From: Pseudomonas sp. Irchel 3E13
GTDB lineage: Bacteria > Pseudomonadota > Gammaproteobacteria > Pseudomonadales > Pseudomonadaceae
Direction of reading: 5' to 3'
DNA: 64,000 bases
NCBI RefSeq assembly: GCF_900187455.1
Contig: NZ_FYDX01000013.1
Location: forward strand, 62,001 to 126,000
Of the stretch, positions 33,947 through 42,941 are shown piece by piece. Every line of letters begins with the position of its first letter. The first letter of the stretch is position 1. The translations under genes and the position numbers were made by a program. Under the pieces are notes generated by a model. That model searched no databases, was not told the DNA's origin, and saw nothing but the letters and a program-made list of their open reading frames with translations.

Positions 33947-34975
33947 ATGGATTTGCACGGTCACCTGCTGTACATCGACATCACCCAGATCTGCGGCATC
34001 GGTTGCGCGTTCTGCATGTACGCGGACAAACACAAATCCGGGATGAGCATGGAACTGTCCAGCCTCGCCCGAGAAAACCTCGCCGCGCTGATCAACGCCG
34101 CGGACGTCAAGCGCATTTCCATCAGCGGCGAAGGCGAGCCGCTCAACAACGCCAAGGTGTTCCACGAAATCCTCGGGCTGTCCAACGGCGGCAAGCAGTT
34201 CGAGTTCATCACCAGCGGCTTCTTCCCCCACGACAAAATGGCGGCGTTCTACGACAGCACCCAGCAGCTCGTCACGGCGCGGGGCGACCACTGCAACATT
34301 CGCCTGAGTGCCGACAGCCACCATATTGAAAAGGTCAAATGGCGGGCCCACGGTTTCAGCCTGGATTACCAGCGCCGGCAGGGCCTGGACGGCCTGAGTT
34401 TCTCGTTCCGCTCGATCGACACCGACCGCGCGTTCACCCGTGGCTACCTGCTGGAAGAACTGGCGCGCTGGGATATCCAGGCCGCCATCGAGCCGCGCAG
34501 TGCCCTTGAAGATGTGCTGGTGGTCGGCGAATCGCGGTTCGGCATCGACTACAAAAACCTCGTGCACCCGGCGGCGGACACGCCCGCCGGCTACCTGGAC
34601 CTGCACGGCTACATCGGCGCGATCGAGGCCAAGATCAACAAGCGCTTCACCCTCGGCAGCCTGAACCCGCCGCCTGCGGCCAACGGCATGGACCTGACCA
34701 TCAAGCCCAACGGCGATGTCTACCTGTACGGCATCGAGCACCAGCGCCTGGGCAATATTCACTTCGACCGCATCCGCTGGGAGCACCTGGCGTCCCACGT
34801 GCGCGAGACGCCGCTGGTGCGGGCGCTCTACAGCCAGCCGCTGGCCGACCTGCTGGCGCGGGTGGACAAACCGGACCTGCTGCGCTCGATCCTGGCCAAG
34901 GCCAACAACCCATACTGGCTGGTCAAGGAAATGGCCAACCACGACGGCCTGCTCGAACAACTGGTGCCGGCATGA
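33947..34975 (+). CDS. Radical SAM protein
   Basis: A 342-residue radical SAM enzyme. The cluster motif is C16-x3-C20-x2-C23 (QICGIGCAFCMYADKH). The SAM-binding GGEP equivalent is GEGEP at 61-65. There is no additional C-terminal Cys cluster (no SPASM). A closing segment, LTIKPNGDVYLYGIEHQRLGNIH, is shared with other radical SAM proteins. The product cannot be named. It starts a run of four genes that overlap by 4 bp each (radical SAM, PHP, phosphoribosyltransferase, glycosyltransferase), a layout expected of one biosynthetic pathway. Confidence 0.85.
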   Translation: MDLHGHLLYIDITQICGIGCAFCMYADKHKSGMSMELSSLARENLAALINAADVKRISISGEGEPLNNAKVFHEILGLSNGGKQFEFITSGFFPHDKMAAFYDSTQQLVTARGDHCNIRLSADSHHIEKVKWRAHGFSLDYQRRQGLDGLSFSFRSIDTDRAFTRGYLLEELARWDIQAAIEPRSALEDVLVVGESRFGIDYKNLVHPAADTPAGYLDLHGYIGAIEAKINKRFTLGSLNPPPAANGMDLTIKPNGDVYLYGIEHQRLGNIHFDRIRWEHLASHVRETPLVRALYSQPLADLLARVDKPDLLRSILAKANNPYWLVKEMANHDGLLEQLVPA

Positions 34976-35838
34976 TCGACTCCCATAGCCATACGTTCTA
35001 TTCCAAGCACGCCGTGGGCACGGTGGACGAGCTGGTGCGCGCGTCGATTGCCGCTGGGGTGAAGGTGCTGACCATCACCGACCACGCGCCGTTTCCCGTG
35101 GACACCCACAACCGCCTGCTGGACGCCGAGCTCGAACGCTACTTCGCCGACATCGAGCAGGCGCGGCAGCGCTATCAGGGCCAGATCAGGATCCTGCGCG
35201 GTCTTGAGTTCGACTACATGCCCGGCGCCGATGCCTGGAACCGCGAGTTGATCGCCCGCCATGAACTGGATTTCGCCATCGGCTCGGTCCACTACGTCGA
35301 GGTGCCCGGCGAACCGATGGTGAAAGTCTGGGAGCTGCCGCGGCTGGCCGCGCAGGCGTTTCTCGATCGCTATTTCGCCGACCTCGAAGGGCTGTTGCAG
35401 TGCGGGCTGTTCGACGCGGTCGGGCATGCCGACACGTTGTTGCGCGGGGTGCCGGAAGAGGTTGTGCTGCGCCGTTTCGAGCCGCTGCTGCCGTTGTTCG
35501 CCGACGGTGGCGTGGCGTATGAACTGAATGCCTCGGGGATCCGCAAGTCGAGCCTGGACCCTGGCACCGGGCAAGAAGTGCACGGGCAATGGTCGTACCC
35601 CAGCCGCGGCTTGCTGCCGCTGCTGATCGACCGCGGCGCGGCGTTCACGGTGGGCTCGGACACCCATGACCCGCGTGATGCCGGCGCCGGCATCGGCGAA
35701 ATGCTCGGGCAATTGCAGCCGCTCGGGCTGCGCAGCATCAGCTACTACGAAGCACGTCGCCGCGTTGACGTGCCCCTGGACCTGCTGGCCAGCACGGCCG
35801 GCGCTGAATCCCTGATCAATGGATACGTTTCACGATGA
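34972..35838 (+). CDS. PHP-domain phosphoesterase (histidinol-phosphatase-like)
   Basis: A 288-residue PHP-fold metal-dependent phosphoesterase. The trinuclear-metal ligands are visible in order: H5 and H7 in DSHSHTFYS, H13, D37/H38 in ITDHAPF, E79 in RGLEFDY, H107 in IGSVHY, H152/D154 in VGHADT and D230/H232 in GSDTHDP. The length fits HisK-type histidinol phosphatase, but there is no histidine operon nearby. The neighbours (radical SAM, phosphoribosyltransferase) suggest a phosphorylated sugar or nucleotide intermediate. It overlaps both neighbours by 4 bp. Confidence 0.87.
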   Translation: MIDSHSHTFYSKHAVGTVDELVRASIAAGVKVLTITDHAPFPVDTHNRLLDAELERYFADIEQARQRYQGQIRILRGLEFDYMPGADAWNRELIARHELDFAIGSVHYVEVPGEPMVKVWELPRLAAQAFLDRYFADLEGLLQCGLFDAVGHADTLLRGVPEEVVLRRFEPLLPLFADGGVAYELNASGIRKSSLDPGTGQEVHGQWSYPSRGLLPLLIDRGAAFTVGSDTHDPRDAGAGIGEMLGQLQPLGLRSISYYEARRRVDVPLDLLASTAGAESLINGYVSR

Positions 35839-36965
35839 CCCTGAACCCTTGCAGCCTGCCGTCTGACTGGAACCAACTGCGCAGCGCCCCCGAGGCCGAA
35901 CAACTGGCGGCCTTCCATCAGGCGCTGGTATTGGCCCGTCCCGAGGATGTGCCAGGCGGTTTCCGCGCCTTCGCCGCGGACCTGATGGACCGTGGCCTGA
36001 TCAGCATGGCGCAGTACGTGGCGGTTTTTGCCGGCCATGCGCTGACCTGCCTGACCCCGGCGGGGCCGGGGGTGTTCCGTGACATGGCCGATGACAGCGA
36101 GGCCGCCGACCTGGCGGCGATCTACAGCCGCGCCAAGTACGGCAGCATCGGCGATATCCGCCACCTCGCCTGGCAGGTGATCGATTACCTCGACGCCCAG
36201 CTCGACGACCCGCTGTCGCACTGGGCGCGGCTGTTCAGCCACGCCAGGGACCACGGCGACAACGTGGTGATGATGACCACCGGCTGGCGCAACGTGCCGT
36301 CCACGGCCAACGTGCTCTACGACATCGTGGTCGAGGAGATCAACGTCACCCTCGCGCACAAGGGCCTGCCGACCATCATCAACGTCAAGCTGCCGCGCAT
36401 CGCGCCGCCTTGCGAGAACTACGCGAGCCTGAGCACCGAGGAGCGCGAGCGGGTCAACCTGGTCCAGGACCATGTCATCCCCGCCGAGAACTTCTATGGC
36501 TGGAGCGGGGTGCATGTGATCTTCGGCGATGACGTGCTGGTCACCGGATCGACCGCGGACAAGGTGTTCCATCACTCCATGCGCGCTGGCGCCAAGTCGT
36601 TCCAGGCGCTCTATCCGGTCGCCGTCGATCCGCGCATCGCGCTCAGCGACGCGACCATCGAAGAGCGCCTGAACATGACCCAGATTGGACGCGGACTCGG
36701 CGATAACCTCGCGCAGTTGTTGTCCGACCCGCAGTACCAGCCGATCCTGCGCACCTTGCGCCTGGTGTTCGGCGCGGAAAACCACGCGGCGCTGGAGGCG
36801 TTCCTGCCACGGGTGCCGGCGGGTAACTGGCTGCGGTTGTACCGGTCGGCGCTGGGCAACGAGTTTCTGCGTCAGGACGGCTGCGTACCGTCGCTGGCCC
36901 TGGTTCGCCGGCACTTGGTCGAAGCCGGGCTGTTGCGCGCCGATGGCCGGGTGGTACGCCGGTGA
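35835..36965 (+). CDS. Phosphoribosyltransferase-like protein
   Basis: A 376-residue protein. The type I phosphoribosyltransferase PRPP loop is clear: VHVIFGDDVLVTGSTADKV with D232, D233 and TGST at 237-240, preceded by beta strands (DNVVMMTTGWRNVPSTANVLYDIVVEEIN). It is longer than simple orotate or adenine PRTases; about 130 residues precede the core and about 120 follow it. The substrate base or acceptor cannot be read. It resembles PRTases in gene clusters proposed to make nucleoside-like metabolites (for example ter-linked clusters), which is inference. Confidence 0.75.
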   Translation: MTLNPCSLPSDWNQLRSAPEAEQLAAFHQALVLARPEDVPGGFRAFAADLMDRGLISMAQYVAVFAGHALTCLTPAGPGVFRDMADDSEAADLAAIYSRAKYGSIGDIRHLAWQVIDYLDAQLDDPLSHWARLFSHARDHGDNVVMMTTGWRNVPSTANVLYDIVVEEINVTLAHKGLPTIINVKLPRIAPPCENYASLSTEERERVNLVQDHVIPAENFYGWSGVHVIFGDDVLVTGSTADKVFHHSMRAGAKSFQALYPVAVDPRIALSDATIEERLNMTQIGRGLGDNLAQLLSDPQYQPILRTLRLVFGAENHAALEAFLPRVPAGNWLRLYRSALGNEFLRQDGCVPSLALVRRHLVEAGLLRADGRVVRR

Positions 36966-37762
36966 GCAGCCGCGATACCGCGCCGGTGCAGTACGTCAGC
37001 TATTGGGAAACCGCCGCCGGCCAGACCATGCCGCCGTGGATCGCACTGGCGCTGGTGTCGTTCCAGCGTGCGCTGGGCGAGCGCTTCACGCTGCTGACGC
37101 CGCACGACCTTGAGGCGCGGATCGATCCGCGAGTCGTCGACAAAGCCTGGGGTTTTCATCCGCTGGCCTTCACCCTTGACGCCGGAATCGAGGCGATCGT
37201 GGCCAAGAGCGACCTGATCCGCATGGCCTATGTGCACCGCCATGGCGGCGTCTGGCTGGATGCCGACACCCTGCTGCTGCGGGACCCGACGGCGGACGTG
37301 TTCCCCGACGGCATCAGCGACAAACTGCACTGGCACAGCGAATGCCTGTTCGCTTCACGCGCCGGCAACCCGATGCTGGAACAGGCGCTGGCTGCGGCGC
37401 TGGCGGGCGGGGTGCACGCCTGGGGCAACCCCGGCGGGATAAAGGACATCGTCGCGCAGCGGGCGGATGAGGTGGTGCCGCTCTCCGCGCAGTTGATCGA
37501 TCCCGGTTATCGCCCGCGCTACAACTTCGACGGCTGTGAGGTGATGCGCCGCGAGGACGTTGCCGTCGCCGACTTCCTGCTGGCCGATATCAGCCTGCTC
37601 AAGCTCTACAACACCTACTTCAAGCGCACCAGCACGCGCACGGAGTCGGTGGCGCAGTTTCTCGACGGCGGCAGCCTGCTGGCGCGGCTGTTCCTGCATA
37701 TCGAGCCCGACCGGCACTACTGGCTGGCGGAAACGGCTCGGCTGACGGGGGATCAGCCGTAG
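36962..37762 (+). CDS. DXD glycosyltransferase (GT32/capsular-type)
   Basis: A 266-residue protein of the glycosyltransferase sugar-binding (Gly_transf_sug, OCH1/capsular) type. The HRHGGVWLDADTLLLRDP segment carries the metal/nucleotide-sugar DXD (D100-A-D102) after a conserved SDLIRMAYVHRHGG. It starts at GTG 36962, overlapping the PRTase stop by 4 bp, and overlaps the convergent heptosyltransferase-like gene by 10 bp. It probably glycosylates the product of the preceding enzymes or a surface glycan; the first is favoured by overlap of the genes. Confidence 0.8.
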   Translation: MSSRDTAPVQYVSYWETAAGQTMPPWIALALVSFQRALGERFTLLTPHDLEARIDPRVVDKAWGFHPLAFTLDAGIEAIVAKSDLIRMAYVHRHGGVWLDADTLLLRDPTADVFPDGISDKLHWHSECLFASRAGNPMLEQALAAALAGGVHAWGNPGGIKDIVAQRADEVVPLSAQLIDPGYRPRYNFDGCEVMRREDVAVADFLLADISLLKLYNTYFKRTSTRTESVAQFLDGGSLLARLFLHIEPDRHYWLAETARLTGDQP

Positions 37763-39222
37763 CGCACCGCATCAGCGGGAATATGCATCCGGCAACTGCC
37801 GGCGCCGTCCAGGTCGAGGCGCCCGGCGATCACTTCATGCACCGAAGGTGTTTGCCGGTGTACCGAACCGTGGGCGATATACAGCCACGCCGGGATGCGT
37901 GCCGGCATCTGGGCGAATTCCAGCTCGATGCGCAGCAGGTCGAACACTTCAGTGCTGCGTCCGCTGGGTGTCCAGGCCAGCGGCGCGGTGCGGTGATCCG
38001 GGCGCAGCAGGTGCAGCGGATGCTCCAGTTGCAGGTTGAGCGTGCCGGGATGGCAGGCGTGGACCTCGGGAAACTCGCGGCTGATCAACGGCAACTGGCG
38101 GGCGAGGGTGCCGCGAGCCACGCCCAGCCCGGCAATGATCCGGGCATCCAGTGCCAATGCCGGCCGCGGCGCTGATGCGGGCATCAGGTCGGCGAGCCCC
38201 TCGATAACCTCTTCGACCGCGAATGCGTTCATGTCTTTCTTGCCCGTGCGGCGATAGTGATCCGGGCACTGCCGGCTGAAAATGACCCGTGTGTGGGGTG
38301 AGGCTGGCGGTAGCCAGGGATTGAACCCGTCTCCGCTGTCGGGATAGAGGGCCAGCAACGGCGTGCGCAAGCCCACCGCCATGTGCACGATTGCCGTGTC
38401 CACGCTGACCACCGCCTGCGCCCGGCTGATATAGCTGGCTGCCTCCTTGGGGGTGTTCAGGTCCTCCAGACAGCGAACGTTGTCGCGCGCGGTCTCGACT
38501 GCCAATAGACGGGCCTGTTTGCGGCTGGCCGGGCTGCACAGGATGCCGATCGATTTGCCCGGCCACGCATCGGCGAGGGCCCGCAGCAGTTGGCGTGCCT
38601 TGGCGGGAGACAGGCTTTTGTCGGCGCGGCTGGCATAGGGGTTGACCAGCAGGCGCGGCGGATTCTGCGGCGCCGTTTTCGCCAGGGGCACGATGTAGTC
38701 GCGCTGGATCGCGTCCAGGCCGAGGTCGGCCAGCACCCGCGCGAAACGGCCGGCCACGTCGAGCCCGGCGCTGGCCGCGCCGAACTTGCGGTTGACGCAG
38801 CGCAGTTGATCATCGAGGGAATACACCCGCGCCGGCTTGAGCAGGCGAATGAACAACATCTCCGCCGGCTGGATCCGCCCCACCATATGCACCATCACAT
38901 CGACCCGGCCCAGCTGTCGGGCCAGCCGGCAAAGCGCCAGGGCGCCGGGGTTCTCGTCGGTGACGAGGACCTGATCGACGCCGAAATGCGCTTGATGCAA
39001 GTCGGCCAGGGGTTCCACCGTCAGCACGGTGACCCGGGCATTGAGCTTTTTCGCTTCACGAAAGAAGAACGACGACACGATGGCGTCGCCCAGCTTGGCA
39101 TCCCAGCGCGGGACTACGATGTGCAGCGGCGCATCCGGCAGGGACGCGCTGAGGCGGCGATCGGTGAGCACGCGCATGAGGAAACGGGCGGCGGCCTTGC
39201 GGTGTTTCTCGGTGATGCGCAT
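37753..39222 (-). CDS. GT9 (heptosyltransferase-like) protein with RibK/DUF120-like C-terminal domain
   Basis: About 489 residues from ATG 39222 (a TTG 15 codons earlier is possible). Residues about 30-345 are a GT-B glycosyltransferase family 9 body: HIVVPRWDAKLGDAIVSSFFFREAKK, RLLVNPYASRADKSLSPAKARQLL, and AQAVVSVDTAIVHMAVGLRTPLLALYP. The last ~135 residues resemble CTP-dependent riboflavin kinase (DUF120): IAGLGVARGTLARQLPLI, CHPGTLNLQL and SVHEVIAGRLDLDGAG. That combination is unusual. It is convergent with the preceding operon and overlaps it by 10 bp. Confidence 0.7.
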   Translation of the reverse strand: MRITEKHRKAAARFLMRVLTDRRLSASLPDAPLHIVVPRWDAKLGDAIVSSFFFREAKKLNARVTVLTVEPLADLHQAHFGVDQVLVTDENPGALALCRLARQLGRVDVMVHMVGRIQPAEMLFIRLLKPARVYSLDDQLRCVNRKFGAASAGLDVAGRFARVLADLGLDAIQRDYIVPLAKTAPQNPPRLLVNPYASRADKSLSPAKARQLLRALADAWPGKSIGILCSPASRKQARLLAVETARDNVRCLEDLNTPKEAASYISRAQAVVSVDTAIVHMAVGLRTPLLALYPDSGDGFNPWLPPASPHTRVIFSRQCPDHYRRTGKKDMNAFAVEEVIEGLADLMPASAPRPALALDARIIAGLGVARGTLARQLPLISREFPEVHACHPGTLNLQLEHPLHLLRPDHRTAPLAWTPSGRSTEVFDLLRIELEFAQMPARIPAWLYIAHGSVHRQTPSVHEVIAGRLDLDGAGSCRMHIPADAVRYG

Positions 39223-39305
39223 GTGCTTGGGTCTGAGTGGACAAGGCGCCGATGTTATTGACTGCAAATGGCCTTTGCCAGCGCGGCGCCCTGATTTTTA
39301 CCGCC

Positions 39306-40931
39306 TCACACCTTGAACTGCGCCACCATCCCGTTCAGTTCCACCGCCAGGCGCGACAGGTCTTGCGCGGCGGCGCTGGTCTGGTTGGCGCCGGCGGAGG
39401 TCTGCATCGACAGGTCGCGGATATTGACCAGGTTGCGGTCCACCTCGCGGGCCACCTGGGCCTGCTGTTCCGAGGCGCTGGCGATCACCAGGTTGCGCTG
39501 GTTGATCGCGGCGATGGCTTCGGCGATCAGCTCCAGCGCCTGGCCCGCGGCCTCGGCCACATCCAGGGTGCCGGCGGCGCGGCCCTGGCTGCTGTGCATG
39601 GCGGTGACCGCACGCTCGGTGCCGGACTGGATCTGGCCGATCATCTGTTCGATTTCACCGGTGGACTGCTGGGTGCGGTGGGCAAGGGCGCGCACTTCAT
39701 CGGCGACCACGGCGAAGCCGCGTCCGGCCTCACCGGCGCGGGCCGCTTCGATGGCGGCGTTGAGGGCCAGCAGGTTGGTCTGCCCGGCGATGGAGCCGAT
39801 CACGTCCAGCACCCGGCTGATTTCATTGGCGCTGGCGGCCAGTTGTTCGATATCGCCGGCGGTGCTGGTGACTTCGCCGACCAGCGCCTGGATGGACTGC
39901 AGCGCCTGATTGACCCGGTCGCGGCCATCGCGGGTGGTCTGGTCGGCGCCCTTGGAGGCATCGGCGGTGCTCACCGCGTTGTTCGCCACTTCTTCCACGG
40001 CGGCGGTCATCTGGTTGACGGCGGTCGCCGCCTGTTCGATTTCCGCGCTCTGCTGCTGCAGGCCGCGGCTGGTGTCCTCGGTGACCGAGTGCAGTTCTTC
40101 CGAGGCCGAGGCCAGTTGGTCGGACGAGGCGCTGATCCGCGCCAGCGTCGAGCGCAGGCTGTTCTGCATGCGGGCCAGCGCGCCGAGCAGCAGCGCCGGT
40201 TCGTCCTGGCCCTCGACCTTGATCGCCTGGGTCAGGTCGCCGGTGGACACCCGCTCGGCCACCGCCAAGGCTTCCGCCAGCGGCACGACGATACTGCGGG
40301 TGAGCAGGGTGGCGATGGCGACCAGCGCGGTCATGATCAACGCCAGCGCGATGATGATCAGCAAGAAGGATTCGCGGGAGGCATCGGCACCGCGTTGCGA
40401 GGCTTTTTCAGCGCCGTCGGCGTTGTACTTCACCAGCGCTCGCAGCGTGCTTTGCATGGCGTCGGTGGCATCGGCCAGCGGGCCGTTGACCAATTGCCGG
40501 GCGTTGTCGAGGCGGTTGTTGAGCACCGCTTCGGCGACGCTGGCCTGAATGCCGGCGTAGCGTTCGCGGGCGCTGATGAAGGTCGCGAACAAGGCGCGAT
40601 CCTCGGGTTCGATGATGGTGCTTTCATAGAAGTCCAGGGCCTTCTGCAAACCCTGATTGACCTCGGCCGCCCGGCGCAGGGAAGCTTCGCGGGTCTCGGG
40701 CTGTTCTTCTAGCAGGCTGCGCATGGTGATGGCCCGGGCGCGGTTGACGTCGGTGCCGATTTCGCCCAGGGAGATCACGGCGGGCAACCAGGTCACCCGG
40801 ATTTCAGCCGAGGCGCGGTCCATCTGGCGAGTCTCGTAGAGCGCTATCAGGCCGAGGGCGAGGACCAAAAGGCCGAGCAGGGTGAACAGGCTGGCGGCCC
40901 GTTTGCCGATTTTCATTTGCCGGAACTGCAT
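39306..40931 (-). CDS. Methyl-accepting chemotaxis protein, 4HB-type
   Basis: A 541-residue chemoreceptor. ATG 40931 has AAGGAG five bases upstream. The first membrane helix (about 12-32) is followed by a periplasmic four-helix-bundle sensor (about 33-190), a second helix (about 192-215), a HAMP domain and the cytoplasmic signalling hairpin with NLLALNAAIEAARAGEAGRGFAVVADEVRALA. Methylation-type Glu/Gln stretches lie on both sides. The ligand cannot be predicted. It is a single gene transcribed away from the amine-oxidation cluster. Confidence 0.92.
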   Translation of the reverse strand: MQFRQMKIGKRAASLFTLLGLLVLALGLIALYETRQMDRASAEIRVTWLPAVISLGEIGTDVNRARAITMRSLLEEQPETREASLRRAAEVNQGLQKALDFYESTIIEPEDRALFATFISARERYAGIQASVAEAVLNNRLDNARQLVNGPLADATDAMQSTLRALVKYNADGAEKASQRGADASRESFLLIIIALALIMTALVAIATLLTRSIVVPLAEALAVAERVSTGDLTQAIKVEGQDEPALLLGALARMQNSLRSTLARISASSDQLASASEELHSVTEDTSRGLQQQSAEIEQAATAVNQMTAAVEEVANNAVSTADASKGADQTTRDGRDRVNQALQSIQALVGEVTSTAGDIEQLAASANEISRVLDVIGSIAGQTNLLALNAAIEAARAGEAGRGFAVVADEVRALAHRTQQSTGEIEQMIGQIQSGTERAVTAMHSSQGRAAGTLDVAEAAGQALELIAEAIAAINQRNLVIASASEQQAQVAREVDRNLVNIRDLSMQTSAGANQTSAAAQDLSRLAVELNGMVAQFKV

Positions 40932-41159
40932 GGGGACTCCTTGGGAAAAAACAGGCAGCCAGAAAGCGGCTGCCAGGACAGGCAACGTCGGCACCCAAAT
41001 AACGAGCCGATGCGTTGACGCCCTTGTTCGATGATGTCAGTTAGACATCGTTCCCCGCAGAGTACCCCGTATTCGTGAAGAGTTGTTTCAAACCAGTGAT
41101 TCGTTTCAGCCCCTTACTCCAGAGCCCTAGCCGGCGCCCTTAGTCGGGCGCCGAAAAAC

Positions 41160-42455
41160 TCAGGCCAGGCGCTCGAAACGGTACGGCGCGGGATCGATGA
41201 TCGGGTTTTCACCCGACACCAGGTCCGCCGCCAGTTGCCCGGCAGCCGGCGAAGTGCCGAAGCCGTGGCCGGAAAAACCGGTGGCCAGGGTCAGGCCGGG
41301 AATGCTCGCCAGCGGCCCGATTACCGGATTGGAATCCGGCGTCACGTCGATGGTGCCGGCCCAGGCGTCGGAAATCTGCGCCTGTTCGAACACCGGCCAG
41401 GCGGCGCGCAGGTTGCGCAGCGCGTCGTCATTGAGGCCGTGGTTGGCGGGCGGGTCCTGGACGCGGACCTGTTCGAACGGACTGACGCTGTCGGCTTGCC
41501 AGCGACGGGCCAGCTTCAGGTCATTGAAGAAGTATTTGCCGAAGGAAATCTTCAGGAAATCGCGCTGGGCTTTCAGTTGCGGCAGGTAGCGGCGCCCCAG
41601 CAGCAGGTGGTCGAGGGTGAGGAAGGCATCCAGCTTGCCGCGCTGGGTGATGATGAAGCCGCCGTCCTTGTGCTTGCGGAAGGAAAAGTCCGGCGCGCCG
41701 ACGGCGATGTCGGTCGGGCCGTCCATGGGTTTGGTGCGCAGCACCGAGCAGGTCAGCGGCAGGGTCGGCAGGTTGACGCCGAGGTTGCCGAGGAACTTGC
41801 GCGACCACAGGCCGCCGGCCAGCAGCACCTGTTCGCAGCGGATTTCGCCGCGCTCGGTCATCACGCCGCTGACGCGGCCGGCACTGGTCAGCAAGGTGCG
41901 CACCGCGCAGTGCTCGATGATGATCGCGCCCTTGGCCATCGCCGCCTTGGCAATGGCGCTGGACGCCAGGGTCGGCTCGGCGCGGGCGTCCGACGGGGTG
42001 AAGATGCCGCCCGCCCAGTTGGCCTGGCCACCGGGCACCAGCGCGCTGATTTCCCGGTTGCTGAGCAAGCGGGTATCCAGCGACAGGTGCTCGACGCTCT
42101 TGAGCCAGTTCTGGTGCATGTTCATCTGGGTTTCATTGCGGGCGATGAACATGATCCCGGCCTGGCGGTAACCGACGTCGGCCCCCACCCGTTCCGGCAT
42201 TTGCGCCCACAGTCGATCCGCGGCCAGGGCCAGGGGAATGTCGTCAGCGTGACGGCTGGTCTTGCGCACCCAGCCGAGGTTGCGCGACGACTGCTCGCCG
42301 GCGATCCGGCCCTTTTCGATCACCACCACGGGGATCTTGCGCTCGGCAAGGGCCAGGGCGGCGGTCAGGCCGATGATGCCGCCGCCGATGATCACCACGG
42401 TGGTGGCGGGCGGCAGCGTGTTGCTGGTCTGTACGGGATCGATGGTGGGCGACAT
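41160..42455 (-). CDS. FAD-dependent amino acid/amine oxidoreductase, DadA-like
   Basis: A 431-residue flavoprotein of the DAO/GlyA-oxidase fold. The FAD-binding motif is VVIIGGGIIGLTAALALAERKIPVVVIEKG near residues 20-48, followed by GEQSSRNLGWVRK. The C-terminal FAD contact is GLTLATGFSGHGFGTSPAAGQLAADLVSG. It lies 30 bp after a RidA gene and downstream of an ornithine-cyclodeaminase-like gene, all on the minus strand. It should oxidise an amino acid or amine to an imine; the substrate is unknown. Confidence 0.9.
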   Translation of the reverse strand: MSPTIDPVQTSNTLPPATTVVIIGGGIIGLTAALALAERKIPVVVIEKGRIAGEQSSRNLGWVRKTSRHADDIPLALAADRLWAQMPERVGADVGYRQAGIMFIARNETQMNMHQNWLKSVEHLSLDTRLLSNREISALVPGGQANWAGGIFTPSDARAEPTLASSAIAKAAMAKGAIIIEHCAVRTLLTSAGRVSGVMTERGEIRCEQVLLAGGLWSRKFLGNLGVNLPTLPLTCSVLRTKPMDGPTDIAVGAPDFSFRKHKDGGFIITQRGKLDAFLTLDHLLLGRRYLPQLKAQRDFLKISFGKYFFNDLKLARRWQADSVSPFEQVRVQDPPANHGLNDDALRNLRAAWPVFEQAQISDAWAGTIDVTPDSNPVIGPLASIPGLTLATGFSGHGFGTSPAAGQLAADLVSGENPIIDPAPYRFERLA

Positions 42456-42485
42456 GGCGGGCTCTATGAATGAAGGTTCAGCGGG

Positions 42486-42908
42486 TTACTGGCCGAGGTT
42501 GATCTGTACGACGTCGGCTTTCGAGGCGCCGCGGTAGGCGGTGACTTCCAGCTCCACCTTGTAGACCGTCGAGCCCAGTGGCGGGCAGGTCGCGGTGCAG
42601 GCCGGGTCGATGCCGCGGAACTTGCCGCCGATGAAGTCCATGACCTTCGGCACGTCGGCCGGGTCCTGGATGAACACCCGCGAGCAGACCACGTCGGCCA
42701 GGCTGGCATCAACGGCGGCCAGGGCGCGCTCGATGTTGTTGAACACTTGTTCGGCCTGCTCGATCACGTCTTCCGGGATCAGCTTGGTGTCGGGGTTACG
42801 GCCGGCGGTGTTGGACACGAAGATCCAGTTGTCCACGGCCACCAGCCGCGAGTAGCTGGCTTTTTCTTCGAAGATGGAGCCGCTTTTCAATTTGGTGATC
42901 TGGGTCAT
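42486..42908 (-). CDS. RidA/YjgF-family enamine/imine deaminase
   Basis: A 140-residue RidA-family protein: VDNWIFVSNTAGRNPDTKLIPEDVIEQAEQVFNNIERALAAVDASLADVVCSRVFIQD, with the ligand-binding Arg in VCSRVF. A terminal Glu-containing KVELEVTAYRG replaces the usual IEIEAVA stretch. RidA proteins hydrolyse reactive 2-imino/enamine intermediates. Its place between an imine-forming oxidase and an ornithine-cyclodeaminase-like protein fits that role. Confidence 0.92.
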   Translation of the reverse strand: MTQITKLKSGSIFEEKASYSRLVAVDNWIFVSNTAGRNPDTKLIPEDVIEQAEQVFNNIERALAAVDASLADVVCSRVFIQDPADVPKVMDFIGGKFRGIDPACTATCPPLGSTVYKVELEVTAYRGASKADVVQINLGQ

Positions 42909-42941
42909 GGGGAATGCCTCACAGGGTTCAAAAGGGAAGGG

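Noticed and set aside
33122..34960. 612-codon - strand frame opposite the nuclease-like and radical SAM genes
   Set aside because: Antisense of two genes with readable catalytic motifs; no plausible start site.
34972..35838. Histidine biosynthesis gene hisK
   Set aside because: PHP fold fits, but there are no his genes and the gene is locked into another operon.
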